Below, in pieces: positions 32,876-44,214 of a DNA stretch of 64,000 bases. Under the pieces are notes generated by a model. That model saw nothing but the letters and a program-made list of their open reading frames with translations, was not told the DNA's origin and made no database searches. Each line of letters begins with the position of its first letter. Positions within the stretch are counted from its first letter, which is position 1. This stretch comes from Fragum whitleyi (Eukaryota; Mollusca; Bivalvia; Cardiida; Cardiidae). A program made the position numbers and the translations under genes. The stretch is taken from positions 64,987,474 to 65,051,473 of the forward strand of contig OX411543.1 in the NCBI GenBank assembly GCA_948146395.1, in the 5' to 3' direction.

Positions 32876-34178
32876 CTACTTCACAATAATTGTTTGTCAT
32901 CAAAACAAAATTCCAACTAATGATAATAAGAAGTAAATTATTCAATCCAATATATTTTTATTCTGCCCAATGCCTTAGACTGCAATCAACTCAGCTCTGT
33001 CTATCCGACTCTGAACCTCAGAAGGTCAGAAATTATTTTACACCACTTGTACTCTCTGTGCAGAGTCACCCTTCGTTCAACTAAACTGACCCATTCTCGG
33101 GGGGGGGGGGGTCTCAGGCTACTTATTTCAACTAATGTTTGTATAGATTTGGATTTCAACAAAGGTTTTGTTCCTTCTAATCTATAATCTTTGCACCTTT
33201 TAAGTTTTATAAGTCCAGAAACAATCATCATTTAGGTGATACCAAAAGGGTGATCAAATATTCATTTTATATGTTAGAATGTCCTTTGCCAATATAAAAA
33301 TATGCTGTTCATCTAATCAAAATATTACTTGCAGACTGGTACAACTTCACAGAAATAAAATTCCCATTATATTTAATCCATCTGTTTAATCTTTCAGGAT
33401 AGTTTGTTTTACCCTATATTGAATATTCCACCACATAACCTCTCTGAAGAAATGACCTCTGCCCATAAAAGACATATTTTTCATCCAATCGCAATATTTT
33501 TTTGTAGACTGATAGAGGATCACTAAAGAATCATTCCAGTGAAATTTGGTTGAAATCCATGTTATATTCTGAGAAAATGATTTTCAAAGTTTTCACTATA
33601 TAACATATAAAGAAATGACCTCCGCCCATAAAATAATTTCAACTGACCTCAATAATTTATGTAGACTTGTTGAGGGTCACTCAAGAATCATTCCAAGGAA
33701 ATTTGGTTGATATCAATCGGTTAAACTCTGAGAAAATGATTTTCAAAGTTACCACTATGTAACATATAGAGAAATGACCTCCGCCCATAAAAGACATGTT
33801 TTTCACCTGATCACAATGATTTTTTGTAGGCTGATAGAGGGCCTCACAAGGATAATTCCAGTGAAATTTGAAAGTTTAATTTATATCCATCAATTAGTTT
33901 CTGAGAAAAGCCAGCTATTACCATATATGGAAATTAGCCACGCCTTCTTCAGCCATGATTTTAAATTGATTAACAATCTTTGAAGGAATCTGATAGAGGG
34001 TCACCATAGGAACATTCCTGTGAAATTTGATTGGAATCCATCCAGAACTTTATGAGTAGGAGAATTTTAAAGTAGAATTTAACAGACGGACCCACGCACG
34101 CACGCACGGACGGACGCACGGTCGACGGACATCCCGCTATAACAATAGCCCGCTGGCATTTCGGCCAGTGGAGCTAAT
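32876..34178 (-). repeat. CCACTGG element, long copy (about 1.3 kb)
   Basis: Read on the minus strand it begins at GCTCCACTGGCCGAAATGCC (34178) and passes through an alternating CGTCCGTGCG tract (34083-34135). It then has several imperfect units built on ATAGAGAAATGACCTCCGCCC and CTGATAGAGGGTCAC, and ends near ATTGTGAAGTAG (32876). The end segment (GCATTGGGCAGAATAAA, GAGTTGATTGCA, TGAGGTTCAGAGT, on minus) has a partner at 58320-58500, so both copies extend about 1.25-1.3 kb. No long frame. Nature unknown; it may be a non-autonomous element with internal tandem units. Confidence 0.8.
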
Positions 34179-34246
34179 AATCATTTTAGGCTCAGAAAAT
34201 GAGTCAAAATGCGAAAAGATACGATCTTGAACTAATGTCGAAACTA

Positions 34247-34329
34247 TATCGATGGCTCAGCGCGAAACAGTTGTAACTCCCTATAAACATATAGGGAGTT
34301 AAAACTGTTTCGCGTTGAGCCATCGATAT
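34247..34329. repeat. Near-perfect hairpin, CGAAACAGTTGTAACT family (copy 3)
   Basis: Arms of about 38 bp: TATCGATGGCTCAGCGCGAA then ACAGTTGTAACTCCCTAT, against ATAGGGAGTTAAAACTGTTT then CGCGTTGAGCCATCGATA, around the loop AAACAT. Two mismatches only. This is the cleanest copy of the family (others at 4533 and 12898). Confidence 0.9.
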
Positions 34330-34367
34330 GCTCTACTAAATTTTCGCCTTTAGAACATCAAACAGTT

Positions 34368-36510
34368 AACAACATCTCGTGATTAATAGCCATTCTCTGT
34401 AAGCACTTACACTTTTTTGGCACGCATAAGAACAGATTTTGTTCAAACTTGCACAAGTTGAACCCCATATAAGATTATTACAAAATATATCACTCATTCG
34501 GAAATGGGTGCTATGTTGCCATAGAAACAGGCCATAGAAAGTCAGAATTTTTCAAAAATGCCAAATTTCAGATCCAAATTTCAGATTTTTGCAGCGTATT
34601 TTGGGAAAAAAATTGTTTAAAGCAAACAGATTAGGTGTTCTAGTTATCAAAACATTAAAAATCCCATGGGGTACATACCCTAAATTTTTCACAATTCTCG
34701 ATTGAAAATTGCATACTCTTAAAAATGGCAATAATTTACATGAACTACACCTGTTTTCAGGAGGTTACAATAATTCAATGCAAAAGATTTTACAGTACAT
34801 GTCCATATTAATTGAAAGATAAATAATAAATATTCCTTTAATAATCAGAATATATTGTTTTCATGTGGTATAATTTTAGAATTATAATTTGAAAAATGGT
34901 GTAATTTCTTAAATTTAGTCTTGTAGTCTATTTTACAGTTACTTCCCTTTGATCCAATAGCAACAATCCAAAATGGCGGATAAAAATAACAAATGTGCAG
35001 TCAATATTTCGCAATTATTAATTTATTCTGTAAACAATTTAGCTAATTTAAAAATGTAAACTTATCATTGTTATTATTTTAAAAAAATATATAAAAAAAA
35101 TTAAATAAGCTATTTTTATCTGAAACTACACGAAAAGGGACATTCATTGATTTTGTTGTTTTACATAAATTCAAAATTAAATGAGAAAAGAATTGGGCAC
35201 CATAAAAAATTTGTCTACCATATGCAGCTTAAAAAAGCTCACTGTGTTAATTCAAGACATTTACAGGGCTCAAACCATGTTCAAAGTATAAGGAGGGCCA
35301 AAGAGTCATGATAAATAAGAATAGGATTTATTTATGCAGTTACACATGCAGGGGATATCCATCGGATGGGATTATTTTTCTAACTCAACACTTGAAATAC
35401 ATCTAGGTAGTGGGAATTACAAATTAATATAGAACCCAAAACACTTTATTAGTTATCTTGTCACAAAAATATGACAATAATCTGTTTCTCTGATGCCTAT
35501 CTTCCTTTTTGACAGATGAAAAAAGTTGATCTTGACTGGTTTTTTATCTCTTTTTCAAAAAAATGTGCAAAAATGGTTAACAAATGACCTTGACCTTAAG
35601 TGAAAGACTTCTGGCTGACTGTCATTGATGACATCTATATACCTACCAAACATGAATTTCAAAAAATACAGTTATATTGAGCAAATAATGTGTTTTTAAG
35701 AAGAAAATACATAGAAAAATACTAAAATTTTTACTTGACGGTGCCTGTCTGGTTACCATAGTAACCACCTTTACAGACAAAGTCCCAATATTTTTTTTCT
35801 TTTTTATGATAGAGGGACGGTTTATTTATTCTTTAGTAAGAACACAGAATTTCAAACTAGCTGCATTTTTTCAAAAATGCATCAAGAAATTGTCAAAATA
35901 TGACATTTTCAAAAAATGTCTTACCCCACCCACCTAAATATGGAAAAGCATCGAATATAACAAATAATTGAAATAAATTTAAAAAGTGCAAATGATTGAG
36001 TAAGGATAAAACAATTTATAAGAGAAAGATTATTTTTTGTAAACCTTTAAATAAGCAAGATAGCAATGCTCGAAAAATGCCTATTTTCATGCTTATATTT
36101 GCCATTTTTTATCAAAAAAAATTTAGATTGGTTTCCATGGCAACCTAAAAACAAATTGACAAAAAAACTATTATTTACTCATAAGGGCAATAAGGTCTGA
36201 TAATCAAACAAGTTTCAAGTTAATCCGAGACATGGCGTGCCACACTCACTATGTAAAAGTGTAAATGCTTACAGAGAATGGCTATTAACAAGTAGTAGTG
36301 ATTTTCATATAATAATCATTCGTTTTACTTTCCTATCCAACCAATAAAATGATTAGGCCAATTTAAAAGAAAATTCTGATTGTTTTAAGCGATTTCGAAG
36401 CGTTTTTGACTGATTTTTATTGAGTGTCCTGAATGCATTGAATAGAGTGTTGAGCGTGCGATTGAGAATCTTTTTGATCGAAGTGGATCGATATTACGAT
36501 ATGATACGAC
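34368..36510 (+). mobile_element. MITE-A split by a 1.9-kb TTAA element
   Basis: AAACAGTTAACAACATCTCGTGA at 34368-34382 is the left terminus of MITE-A. The family sequence resumes after 36288 and includes AAGCGATTTCGAAGCGTTTTTGAC, TGAGTGTCCTGAATGCATTGAATAGAG and GAGAATCTTTTTGATCGAAGTGG...TATTACGATATGATAC. Part of the left half has been lost. Confidence 0.65.
34387..36284. mobile_element. 1.9-kb TIR element flanked by TTAA, no ORF
   Basis: Left terminus TAGCCATTCTCTGTAAGCAC then TTACACTTTT; the right terminus is its inverse (AAAAGTGTAAATGCTTACAG then AGAATGGCTA) with a single mismatch in 30 bp. TTAA sits directly outside each end (34383-34386 and 36285-36288). A second block, GGCACGC, is also mirrored just inside both ends. 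The 1.83-kb interior is very AT-rich and has no open frame of 60 codons, so it is non-autonomous or fully decayed. The TTAA duplication suggests a piggyBac-, Kolobok- or ISL2EU-type transposase acting in trans; the terminal sequence does not let me choose. Confidence 0.85.
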
Positions 36511-37529
36511 GAAGAGTAAACAGCTCTTTAAATCAAAGTGCTGTAAGTACTGTAGTTGCGCTTATTGTTGATTCAGGAGTTTCTGAATATCTAGTTTGAA
36601 AAAAAACTCATCCAAACTATAGTTTAAATATTATAATAGATACTGCATATTTAAACGATATATACCAAATTTAAAGATACCTTAAAATTTGCGGAAAACG
36701 TTCTCTGGACTAAGATTTTATTAATTATGTCGACAAAATTAATTCGACACCGAATTGCCAAATGTTAGCATTTGAGTTTGTCTAAGGTTTGAATATACGG
36801 ACGAATACATCTCCATTCTTTTGATGCAGTAATTTGAAAATAACAAGTGTCCAGACAGATTAAAAAAGCTTATAAAGTATGTAAGGCATTCGGTATTGCA
36901 AGTCTTAATAAAGACAATGATTAATGTCGCCACGTTTATTTTGAATTAAAACGAAATAAATAATTTATGTGTAAAAATATATGGAAATCACTTCGAGTAC
37001 ACCTTAGCATGTTTATAATTTGAAATGAAAACGACGTCTAGTGGCTAATTGGATCTTGAAAAGTTGTAGTTACATGTTTTCAGAAAGTACATGTAGATAA
37101 ATCAGAGGCAGGCCGAGACCATTATTACACCAAGATAAGGCTAGAGGGAGAGAAAGGAATGACACACTGTAAATAGTGAGAAGGGTAAAAGAGTGTATTA
37201 TACGGGGTCTTTTCCAAGGAGCAGATATTAGGTCATTCATTCGACAATTCATCTCTCTAGCTTTTTGCCTCATAGGTACAAAGTGCAAATTTCAGTGAAG
37301 TACGGCAAATATTCTGTTGTTAAGCTAAATGAATAAACGGTCCTTCCCTTTTATTGAACGATCTTCAAAAAGCGTTGAATAAATATTCAGAGAAAAACAG
37401 AAGCTCAATTTATGCCAGCAATTTTCGAAACAAACTGGTTACAAAAAAGATATAAATTGGGATAAAGGTAGGTTTTGCAAATTTGATTTGTTGCCATCCG
37501 GTTAGAAATGCTCTAATTGTGCTTTTGCA
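36511..37529. other. AT-rich non-coding stretch
   Basis: Near 36530 is AAATCAAAGTGCTGTAAGTACTGTA, echoed at 40408 and, in altered form, at 37530 and 44215. No coding frame or RNA gene was recognised. Confidence 0.4.
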
Positions 37530-39242
37530 CAATAAATCAAAGCACTGAAGGTTCTGATGGTGGACGTTTCTGTTGGCATACTAGAGTGATTCTTCCATTT
37601 GTTGAGTAAAGATAAATTTTACATGTAAAATTACGATAAAAGGAAAATGACCTGACCCAAGTTCGCATCTTTCTTCAGATATACATTTCTCAACATATAT
37701 CGTCGATCGTCAACAAAAGTCCTGTAATTACAAGGTTTCGATAACTTTCGGTATTATGCCCGCTGTAGTTTAAACAGTGATTGTCTGATCCATTTGGGTA
37801 TAAAAGGAAAGAAATGACAATAAGATGATCTAGGTTATTATTCTTATTTTGTAAAGTTCTCACTATATAACATATAGAGAAATGACCTCCGTCAATAAAA
37901 ATATATATTTCATCCAATGACAATAATTTTGGCTACATGATAAAGGGGTCGCCCTAGACTCATACCAATGAAGTTTGATTGATATCCATCAATAACATTC
38001 TGTGAAAATGATTTACAAAGTTTCCACTATATAACATAATGAGAAATGACCTCTGTCCATAAAAAACATAATTTTCATCCGATCACAATAATTTTTGGAA
38101 GACTCATAGAGGCTTACTCAAAAAGATCATCCCAGTGAAATTTGGTTGAAAACCATTAGTTACATTCTGAGAAAATGATTTTCAAAGTTTCTGAGAAACA
38201 TTCTGAGAAAATGATTTTCAAAGTTTCCCCTATATAACATATAGAAAAATGACCTCTGCCCATAAAATACATATTTTCAACCTATCACAGTAATTTTTTA
38301 TAGACTGATAAAGGGCAACCCAAGGATCATTCCTGTAAAATTTATTTGGTATTCATCAATTAGAATCTGAAAAAAAAAAACTATTTTAACCATATTTGGA
38401 AATTAGCCACGCCCATTTAATCCATGTTTTCATTTGATCAAAATTCCTTGAACAACTTTGAAAGAGGGTCACCCAAGGATCATTCCTGTGAAGTTTTGTT
38501 GAAATTCATTCAGTAGTTTCTGAGAAGAAGATTGTTAAAGAAAAAAATTTACGACCGGACGCACGGACACACGGACGGACGACGGATACAACGCCATTGC
38601 TAAAAATTCTATAAAAGGATTATTATTAATTGTTCCGCGATTTTCATTCTCAAATAAAGAAAAAAATGGTAAGTGTTTATATAAACGTGTAAACAATTGT
38701 AGATACTCTTCTCGAGATTGGCTTTTGTGTGTTGAAAAGTAAAGTAAAACCCCTTTGCATGAACCTTTATCGCATGACCTGAATGCTTTACTTAACCTGC
38801 TCGGGTTTTATCAGTATTCATAAATATTCCAATATTTCCATTAATTTGCAATTGTTTCATAAACATAAGTAGTGTCAGGGGAGGTTACCATTCCAGTAAT
38901 TCCATTAACAAAATTTCATGACTGACCTCCCATAGACCATTAGGAAACAAGAGGCAGATTACTCACTTTGCCAGAAAAGTAGTTCTACGCAAGCAAAACG
39001 TTCACCCGATCTCAGAATTGCATATGATTTCGATCTTAAAAGATGTCTTTGAGGTTTCAACAAGTTATGTAGAATCCTTGTTTCACTCCATTTTTTGAAT
39101 GCATAGTTGTCAGACGGATACGATTCTTTAAAAAGAGTAAATTGAATCTTAATGAGCTCTACTGTTTTGAAAACCTATTAACATCTGACAGGATTGTTCA
39201 AACGTGGTATTAACACTGGTGAACGTAAACGTCCACAATAAT
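37530..39242 (+). repeat. GGTGGACGTTT element interrupted by a CCACTGG element
   Basis: Left part 37530-37857 (AATCAAAGCACTGAAGG...GGTGGACGTTTCTGTTGGCATAC...CGATAACTTTCGG) and right part about 38601-39242 (AAAAATTCTAT...ATTGTTCCGCGATTTTCATTCTC...GACCTCCCATAGACC...ATCTGACAGGATTG...GTAAACGTCCAC) together match the uninterrupted copy at 44215-45034, plus an extra internal ~180 bp. GGTGGACGTTT and AAACGTCCAC(C) are inverted near the two ends. Confidence 0.8.
37858..38600 (-). repeat. CCACTGG element, shorter copy inside the previous repeat
   Basis: Minus-strand copy containing the ATAGAGAAATGACCTC units (37878, 38040, 38235), GAAATTAGCCACGCCC, and the ACGGACACACGGACGGACGACGG tract. It lacks the end segment present at 32876-33240 and the CCACTGG terminus is abraded. 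About 60 bp of the host repeat present at 44535 is missing at the insertion point. Confidence 0.75.
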
Positions 39243-39568
39243 AGAGTTGCTTTGTGTTCTTGGCTCATTTGCTATTCCACTTTTATAAAAGCACCCGTTT
39301 AATATCAAATTTCAATATCATACATTCAGCGGGATTATTTCACTCCCACGACGTAGATCATAAAATAAGTTTGGATAATAATGATAATTGTAATATAATG
39401 CAGGGGCGTATACAGATACGCGGGGGTTGTTTGATTGTTTGATTCCTTCTTTGACCTACCGAAAAAACTAAGGCTAGTTGAAGATTTAGGTATGACACAA
39501 ACTAATGTGTACTTGTTGCATGGAAAGTACTGAAAAAGGAATATTGGGTGGTTTCTTTCTTTCTTTTC

Positions 39569-39600
<32 letters not shown>

Positions 39601-40105
39601 CAAACGTTTTGATCGTTACGCGATTACATCTATCTCTAACCGATATTGACCGCATTAGTCTAATTTGCGTCGATTTGATTCATTCTTGTGGAGCTGTTTC
39701 CGGACAGATATTCCCTCGAAACCTAGGAAACATATTGTATCAGTAGCTATTGTATCTCTTTTGTTTGAATGACATCTTCTTTTTGAAAGATATTGTACCA
39801 TTGTGATGTTGAATAGTCACCATGGCAAAGTTACGTTAAAATCAAATTGCTGAAAGCACCGGATACTTCAACTGTGAGTCAGATTTATTTGGAAAAAAAG
39901 TTGGAGTTTTTGTTTTGTTTTGATTTGTTTTGTTTGTTTCATTTTGTTTGTTTATTTGCCTTTTCTTGTATAAACAGGAAAATCAGGTAGTAAGGTCTAA
40001 AAGCAAACTGAACATAATGTTCATGCTGATCTTTGACGTCACCTCCTTCCGAAGATGTAATATTGCGGCTTCACTGCTTTAGGATGACAAAAAGTAACAT
40101 CGTGC
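39243..40105. other. Non-coding stretch with poly-T
   Basis: A pyrimidine block TTTCTTTCTTTTCTTTTTTC passes into about 22 T (39560-39598) and gives a false lysine-rich frame on the minus strand. No gene seen. Confidence 0.5.
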
Positions 40106-40265
40106 AATATAATTAATAATATCGTGAAATTGACAAACATTCCATTCAAAACCACTCGTTCCGCGCTAATATCATTTATTCCAAACACTCACTCAAAAAG
40201 TTTGCGAATCGTTAAAAAACAATCCGAGTTCGATCAAAAGATCATCATTCCATTGAAGTTAATTA
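40106..40265 (-). mobile_element. MITE-A, half copy
   Basis: TATAATTAATAATATCGTGAAATTGACAAACATTCC...CGTTCCGCGCTAATATCATTTATTCCAAACACTCACTC. The central palindrome and the other half are absent. Confidence 0.65.
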
Positions 40266-40319
40266 AATGATACCACGATGATTTTCGATGGTATGGATTT
40301 AAATGCGTCTTATGGGTTC

Positions 40320-40394
40320 GTAAAGATCTAGACTGGTTCTACTGTCGACTCGCTTTTATGATAGACGACAGTGGGACCAGTCTACGTAAAGATC
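40320..40394. repeat. Small hairpin
   Basis: TAGACTGGTTCTACTGTCG and CGACAGTGGGACCAGTCTA face each other around ~17 bp, flanked by a direct AAAGATC. The phrase GGAACCAGTCTACGC recurs singly at about 20398. Confidence 0.7.
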
Positions 40395-42164
40395 CACATG
40401 ATAAAAATCAAAGTGCTGTCAGCACTGTAAATCGCACATCATTGAGAGGCTGGGATAGTGCAATAGTTCGCCAATCAAAAGGGCTCAAATTTGGACAATA
40501 AAAGTTGGTAAAATATTTGCCCAATTTGTGAGTTTTTTGTCTTAACACTTCATCTTTTCGAGGACATCGCCAGCTCATCCAACCTCGTGGGTCCGATTTT
40601 GAAAGTTTGCTGATTCGATAGCCCTCTGCTAGTCTAAATTATTTCTTAGCAGATTTTTTTACGTTGTTATAATGAGCACACGCCAAGCTAAAAGCTTGTC
40701 TGTTAATATTATTCCTCTCTCTAGAGTTTAAAAGCCTGTTTAGCAACAAATCATTTTTCATTACATAAACTATTTACAATTTTGATTACCAACATGTTTG
40801 TTTTTCAAGCATTGGGTTTTCCCAAATACTATAAATGCATTTTCCCTCAAGAAACACGTGAAATCGGCAACTATGCTATTTATATCTTTGGTTTCTGACC
40901 AATCGATTAAATCTAGCAGCACTCTATGGGGAAATTCACATGATAGTCCGGGAGCCGAGAGAGATGATGTAATGATTTAACATTAACTGTAATATGCATG
41001 CGCAGAAAGGACATTCATGTGAATCGAGGGACTAACTAGTGGTAGTAAACAAACTTCAAATATACCGCTACAATAATTTATTAGTTCATTAAATATCGTT
41101 ATCCCATAAACAAATGTGATAAACTCGTGCAAAATACTATATAAAATAAGAAAAAAGGGATTTGTTGTTCAAAGTTAAAGATAAAGTTGTTTTTTGTAAT
41201 CGAATTGTGGTGCACTATTTTCGACGCCATTTTGGAACCCAAGTAACACCGACCTGACCAAAGATCAGAAGCGTCGAGGTTGAAAGGTTAAAATGACATC
41301 ACTAGTGTCGAAACCGAGGTCGTTCTGATGGAAACCCGGTTAACTCGGGTCGAAACCGAGTCCCACATGAACTTACCCTATGATTATTCATGAGTTATTC
41401 TAAAAATATATCGCTCTTACTGCTATCCTATATCAGTTTATCGTATGTTTTTGTCTGTTTATTTGTTGTTGAATAATTTTTCTTCATACTCAAATTTGAA
41501 CTTATTGTAAATAGGATTGGAGCGTGATCAGAGTGCTCATTGAAATCAAATATTTCAAAATTACAAAATTATTTCTATTTGTTAACACATAGTCAACAGT
41601 ACTCATTCCACCAGTAGACTTTCCACGCTCCCTGTCAGAGTGCAGACGACCATTGACCAATGACAAACAACTTAATTGACACATTTCGAGCAGACGATGT
41701 CCATTGCATCTATCACGTGGTGTGAACGCGTGGGTTTTGACCGAGTGATAATAATAACAGAATTTGATTGGTTGTCAGCCCTACAACTGGTAGTTGACCG
41801 TTCGAGAAAAAAAATCAGAGTAGTAATATTGTAAGTGCAACAAATTAATTTTACAGTTAACCTATTGTACGTTTCAACTCCTTTACTCAACCGAAAATCT
41901 TGTTATAAACACTGAAAATACTAACTGGTAATTACTAAAAGCGAAAATTACATCAAATTTTGTATTAGCATCTTCTCTGTTTGTCGAAAAGTAAATAAGA
42001 TAAAAACTAAGTTTGTAGATTGTGACTGAAAAGGCCGTTTCTTCGGTGTTTGAAAACACATTATTTGGTTTGAACACATTGCTCAGAAGATAAAGGTAAA
42101 AATGTAGTGGGTCAAACAGACTGGATTTCTGGAAACCGGTATAAATCTCCGATTTAATTATGCG
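40395..42164. other. Non-coding stretch
   Basis: No gene recognised. Three short minus-strand frames between 41502 and 42077 have no domain pattern. A TCGGTCTCGACC-like segment near 41320-41365 is locally repetitive (GTCGAAACCGAG twice). Confidence 0.4.
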
Positions 42165-42425
42165 GATTCATAAAGGGAGGTAATTAATATTGCTTATTTC
42201 GTCTAAGGTGGACGAAATTAGCGATATTTAATTACTTTCCTAAAATTTCATGCAAAACTAAATTTTATCCGAAACTCACTCATCATGCTCATTCAATACT
42301 ATTCCAAATTCATTCCAAAAGCGTTCATTAAGTATTTTTTCAATGTTCGTTTCACACTCACCACACTCAAAACAAATCTAAATCTCCCGCTCAGCGTTCC
42401 AGTCATAGGATTGCAAATCTTACGA
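42165..42425 (-). mobile_element. MITE-A, partial, with intact central palindrome
   Basis: AAAGGGAGGTAATTAATATTGCTTATTTCGTCTAAGGTGGACGAAATTAGCGATATTTAATTAC is the centre. CTCACTCATCATGCTCATTCAATACTATTCC and CATTCCAAAAGCGTTCATTAAG follow. A further CTCACCACACTCAAAAC...CCCGCTCAGCGTTCCAGTC looks like a fragment of another copy's right half. Confidence 0.7.
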
Positions 42426-43242
42426 ACAAATAGTCCTCAACTGAAGCATAGTTGAAAATAACCCAAGCGGAAAAGAAATAACGAAATGAAAGATTTACAA
42501 GACCAGTGAGCTAACCGTTGAGCCAAAGAAGAAAATGACCATGGACCGCCTCTGTTTATTTTCAGCTAGCTTTAGTTGTGGACTTAATGTTCGTAAGACA
42601 AACATATCGTTCACAACAGTCTATACTTACTATCAAATTACTCAAATTATAGGGCGGTAAAATAGGCTAGCGTTGAGTTCGCAGCATCTGGTCACTGGAG
42701 ACACGAATCTATTTATAGAACATCACACCGTTATATCAAAAGAAGTTGATACAAAAGTGTTTATTCCATTCAAGACACAAATGACGCTTTTCTAACTGAG
42801 CGAGTAATTTATATAGAATAGTTTTGGGTGGAATGATCATCTTTTTGATTACTGAATGCTAGTAAGGTTTTTATGGTGACTTGAGACTTGATATTTTGCA
42901 AATATCAAACTCATTTGATTTTGAATCCAACTAAAATTGGTCGTGAAAAGATCTCCTTTATTATATATCCTTAATTCAAATTTTAGGGGAATTTCAAATC
43001 GCTTTCGGCAAATTATAGGAAAATTGATTACAACCTTCGTCGACGTTCAAAAGACAGAAAGAATTAAATCCGCCATTAAATGATCAACTAAAATACGATG
43101 TGAAATCTAAATACAATCACAGCAAACATAATTAGATAAGCTTTCTTCGCCTCTGGGATCTGTCGTGGCTTGTTAAAGATACGTTCTAGTGAAATATCGA
43201 AAATAAGTATTTTCCTCACTATTATTATTCATGATTAATGCC
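42426..43242. other. Non-coding stretch
   Basis: No gene, RNA or repeat border recognised. Confidence 0.35.
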
Positions 43243-43593
43243 CTGGCAGGGCGGAGCCTAAGTAACGGGTCATTGCATTTAAGGTTAAGGGAAGCCAGCG
43301 TTTATCTTAAATAACCTACTTCTAAAGAGAGTCGACATAAATAACTCGAGACCTTAAATCGTATACTGGTAACAAAATCCACGTAACTTCAGCTTAATCA
43401 ATCTGAAGTTACGAGGCTTTGGTAACCAAACGATAAAATGTGTTCACTCTCTCAAAGCACGTGAATCCTTTGGGTTTTAGGTTACAGTTATTTGCACGCG
43501 TTAACGATGATTTCCGACTTAATTTCGAAAGAACCCAAACTATTGAAAAGTAAACTCGCCAAATTACGTCACGGTTAAGCCCCGCCCTGCCAG
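43243..43593. mobile_element. MITE with CTGGCAGGGCGG terminal inverted repeats
   Basis: Left end CTGGCAGGGCGGAGCCTAAG; right end GTTAAGCCCCGCCCTGCCAG, inverted. The 351-bp interior has a hairpin at about 43372-43435: TGGTAACAAAATCCACGTAACTTCAG facing CTGAAGTTACGAGGCTTTGGTAACCA. The GC-rich ends stand out from the AT-rich surroundings. No other copy and no coding frame were seen; the target duplication is not clear. Confidence 0.8.
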
Positions 43594-43832
43594 TTCATTT
43601 ATTACGCAGAATAGTGGGTTATGAAGAGCGATCAACGTGGCGTATCTATGCTTTATTGGTTACGACATTTTGTATTCGACATACCTTTTTTCATCATTAA
43701 AAAAAAGATTTGTGTCTCTTCGCAGACAACAACAAATCAATTAAAAGCTAATAAACAAACAATGTATGGGATAAGAGTCGATTTCATGTTGATTCTTACT
43801 AAACGAGTTATAGCTCTGTAAGATTTCACGGA

Positions 43833-43985
43833 ACTTTAAACCATTTTGAACACCATTCCAAACGCTTCTAAGTGCTTTTTAACGATTTTGGAGTCTTTTG
43901 AGTTACTAAATGTGTTTTGGACGATAATTGAGGGTTGATCGAGTGATTTGGAATGATTTGATCAATCCATGTACATGTTTTTGAG
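43833..43985 (+). mobile_element. MITE-A-like fragment
   Basis: AACGATTTTGGAGTCTTTTGAG...GTGTTTTGGACGATAATTGAGGGTTGATCGAGTGATTTGGAATG recalls the right half of MITE-A. It is heavily diverged. Confidence 0.35.
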
Positions 43986-44057
43986 GGAAAATCTTTACAT
44001 TATTTCTTCAAGAAATTAGATTATTAGATATGAAGAGATTATTTATAGATTAACTTA

Positions 44058-44164
44058 ATTTCATGGAGGTATGAAACTAAAAACCTTATCACACTCATGA
44101 ATGAATCCCTTTCGCGTATTCATACAGTTTGATTATGTTTTAGTTTCATACACCTCCATGAAAT
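44058..44164. repeat. Hairpin with TTTCATGGAGG arms
   Basis: Left arm ATTTCATGGAGGTATGAAACTAAAA; right arm TTTTAGTTTCATACACCTCCATGAAAT, around an asymmetric 55-bp loop. A single arm-like AATTCATTTAGGTATGAAACTC lies at 13280. Confidence 0.8.
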
Positions 44165-44214
44165 CAGCAAAGACTTTTCCAAGACAACTGCGTAAAAAGA
44201 TATCAGAGACAGTC

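Noticed and set aside
39335..39655. 106-codon minus frame with a lysine run
   Set aside because: The lysines come from a poly-T tract on the + strand; no domain.
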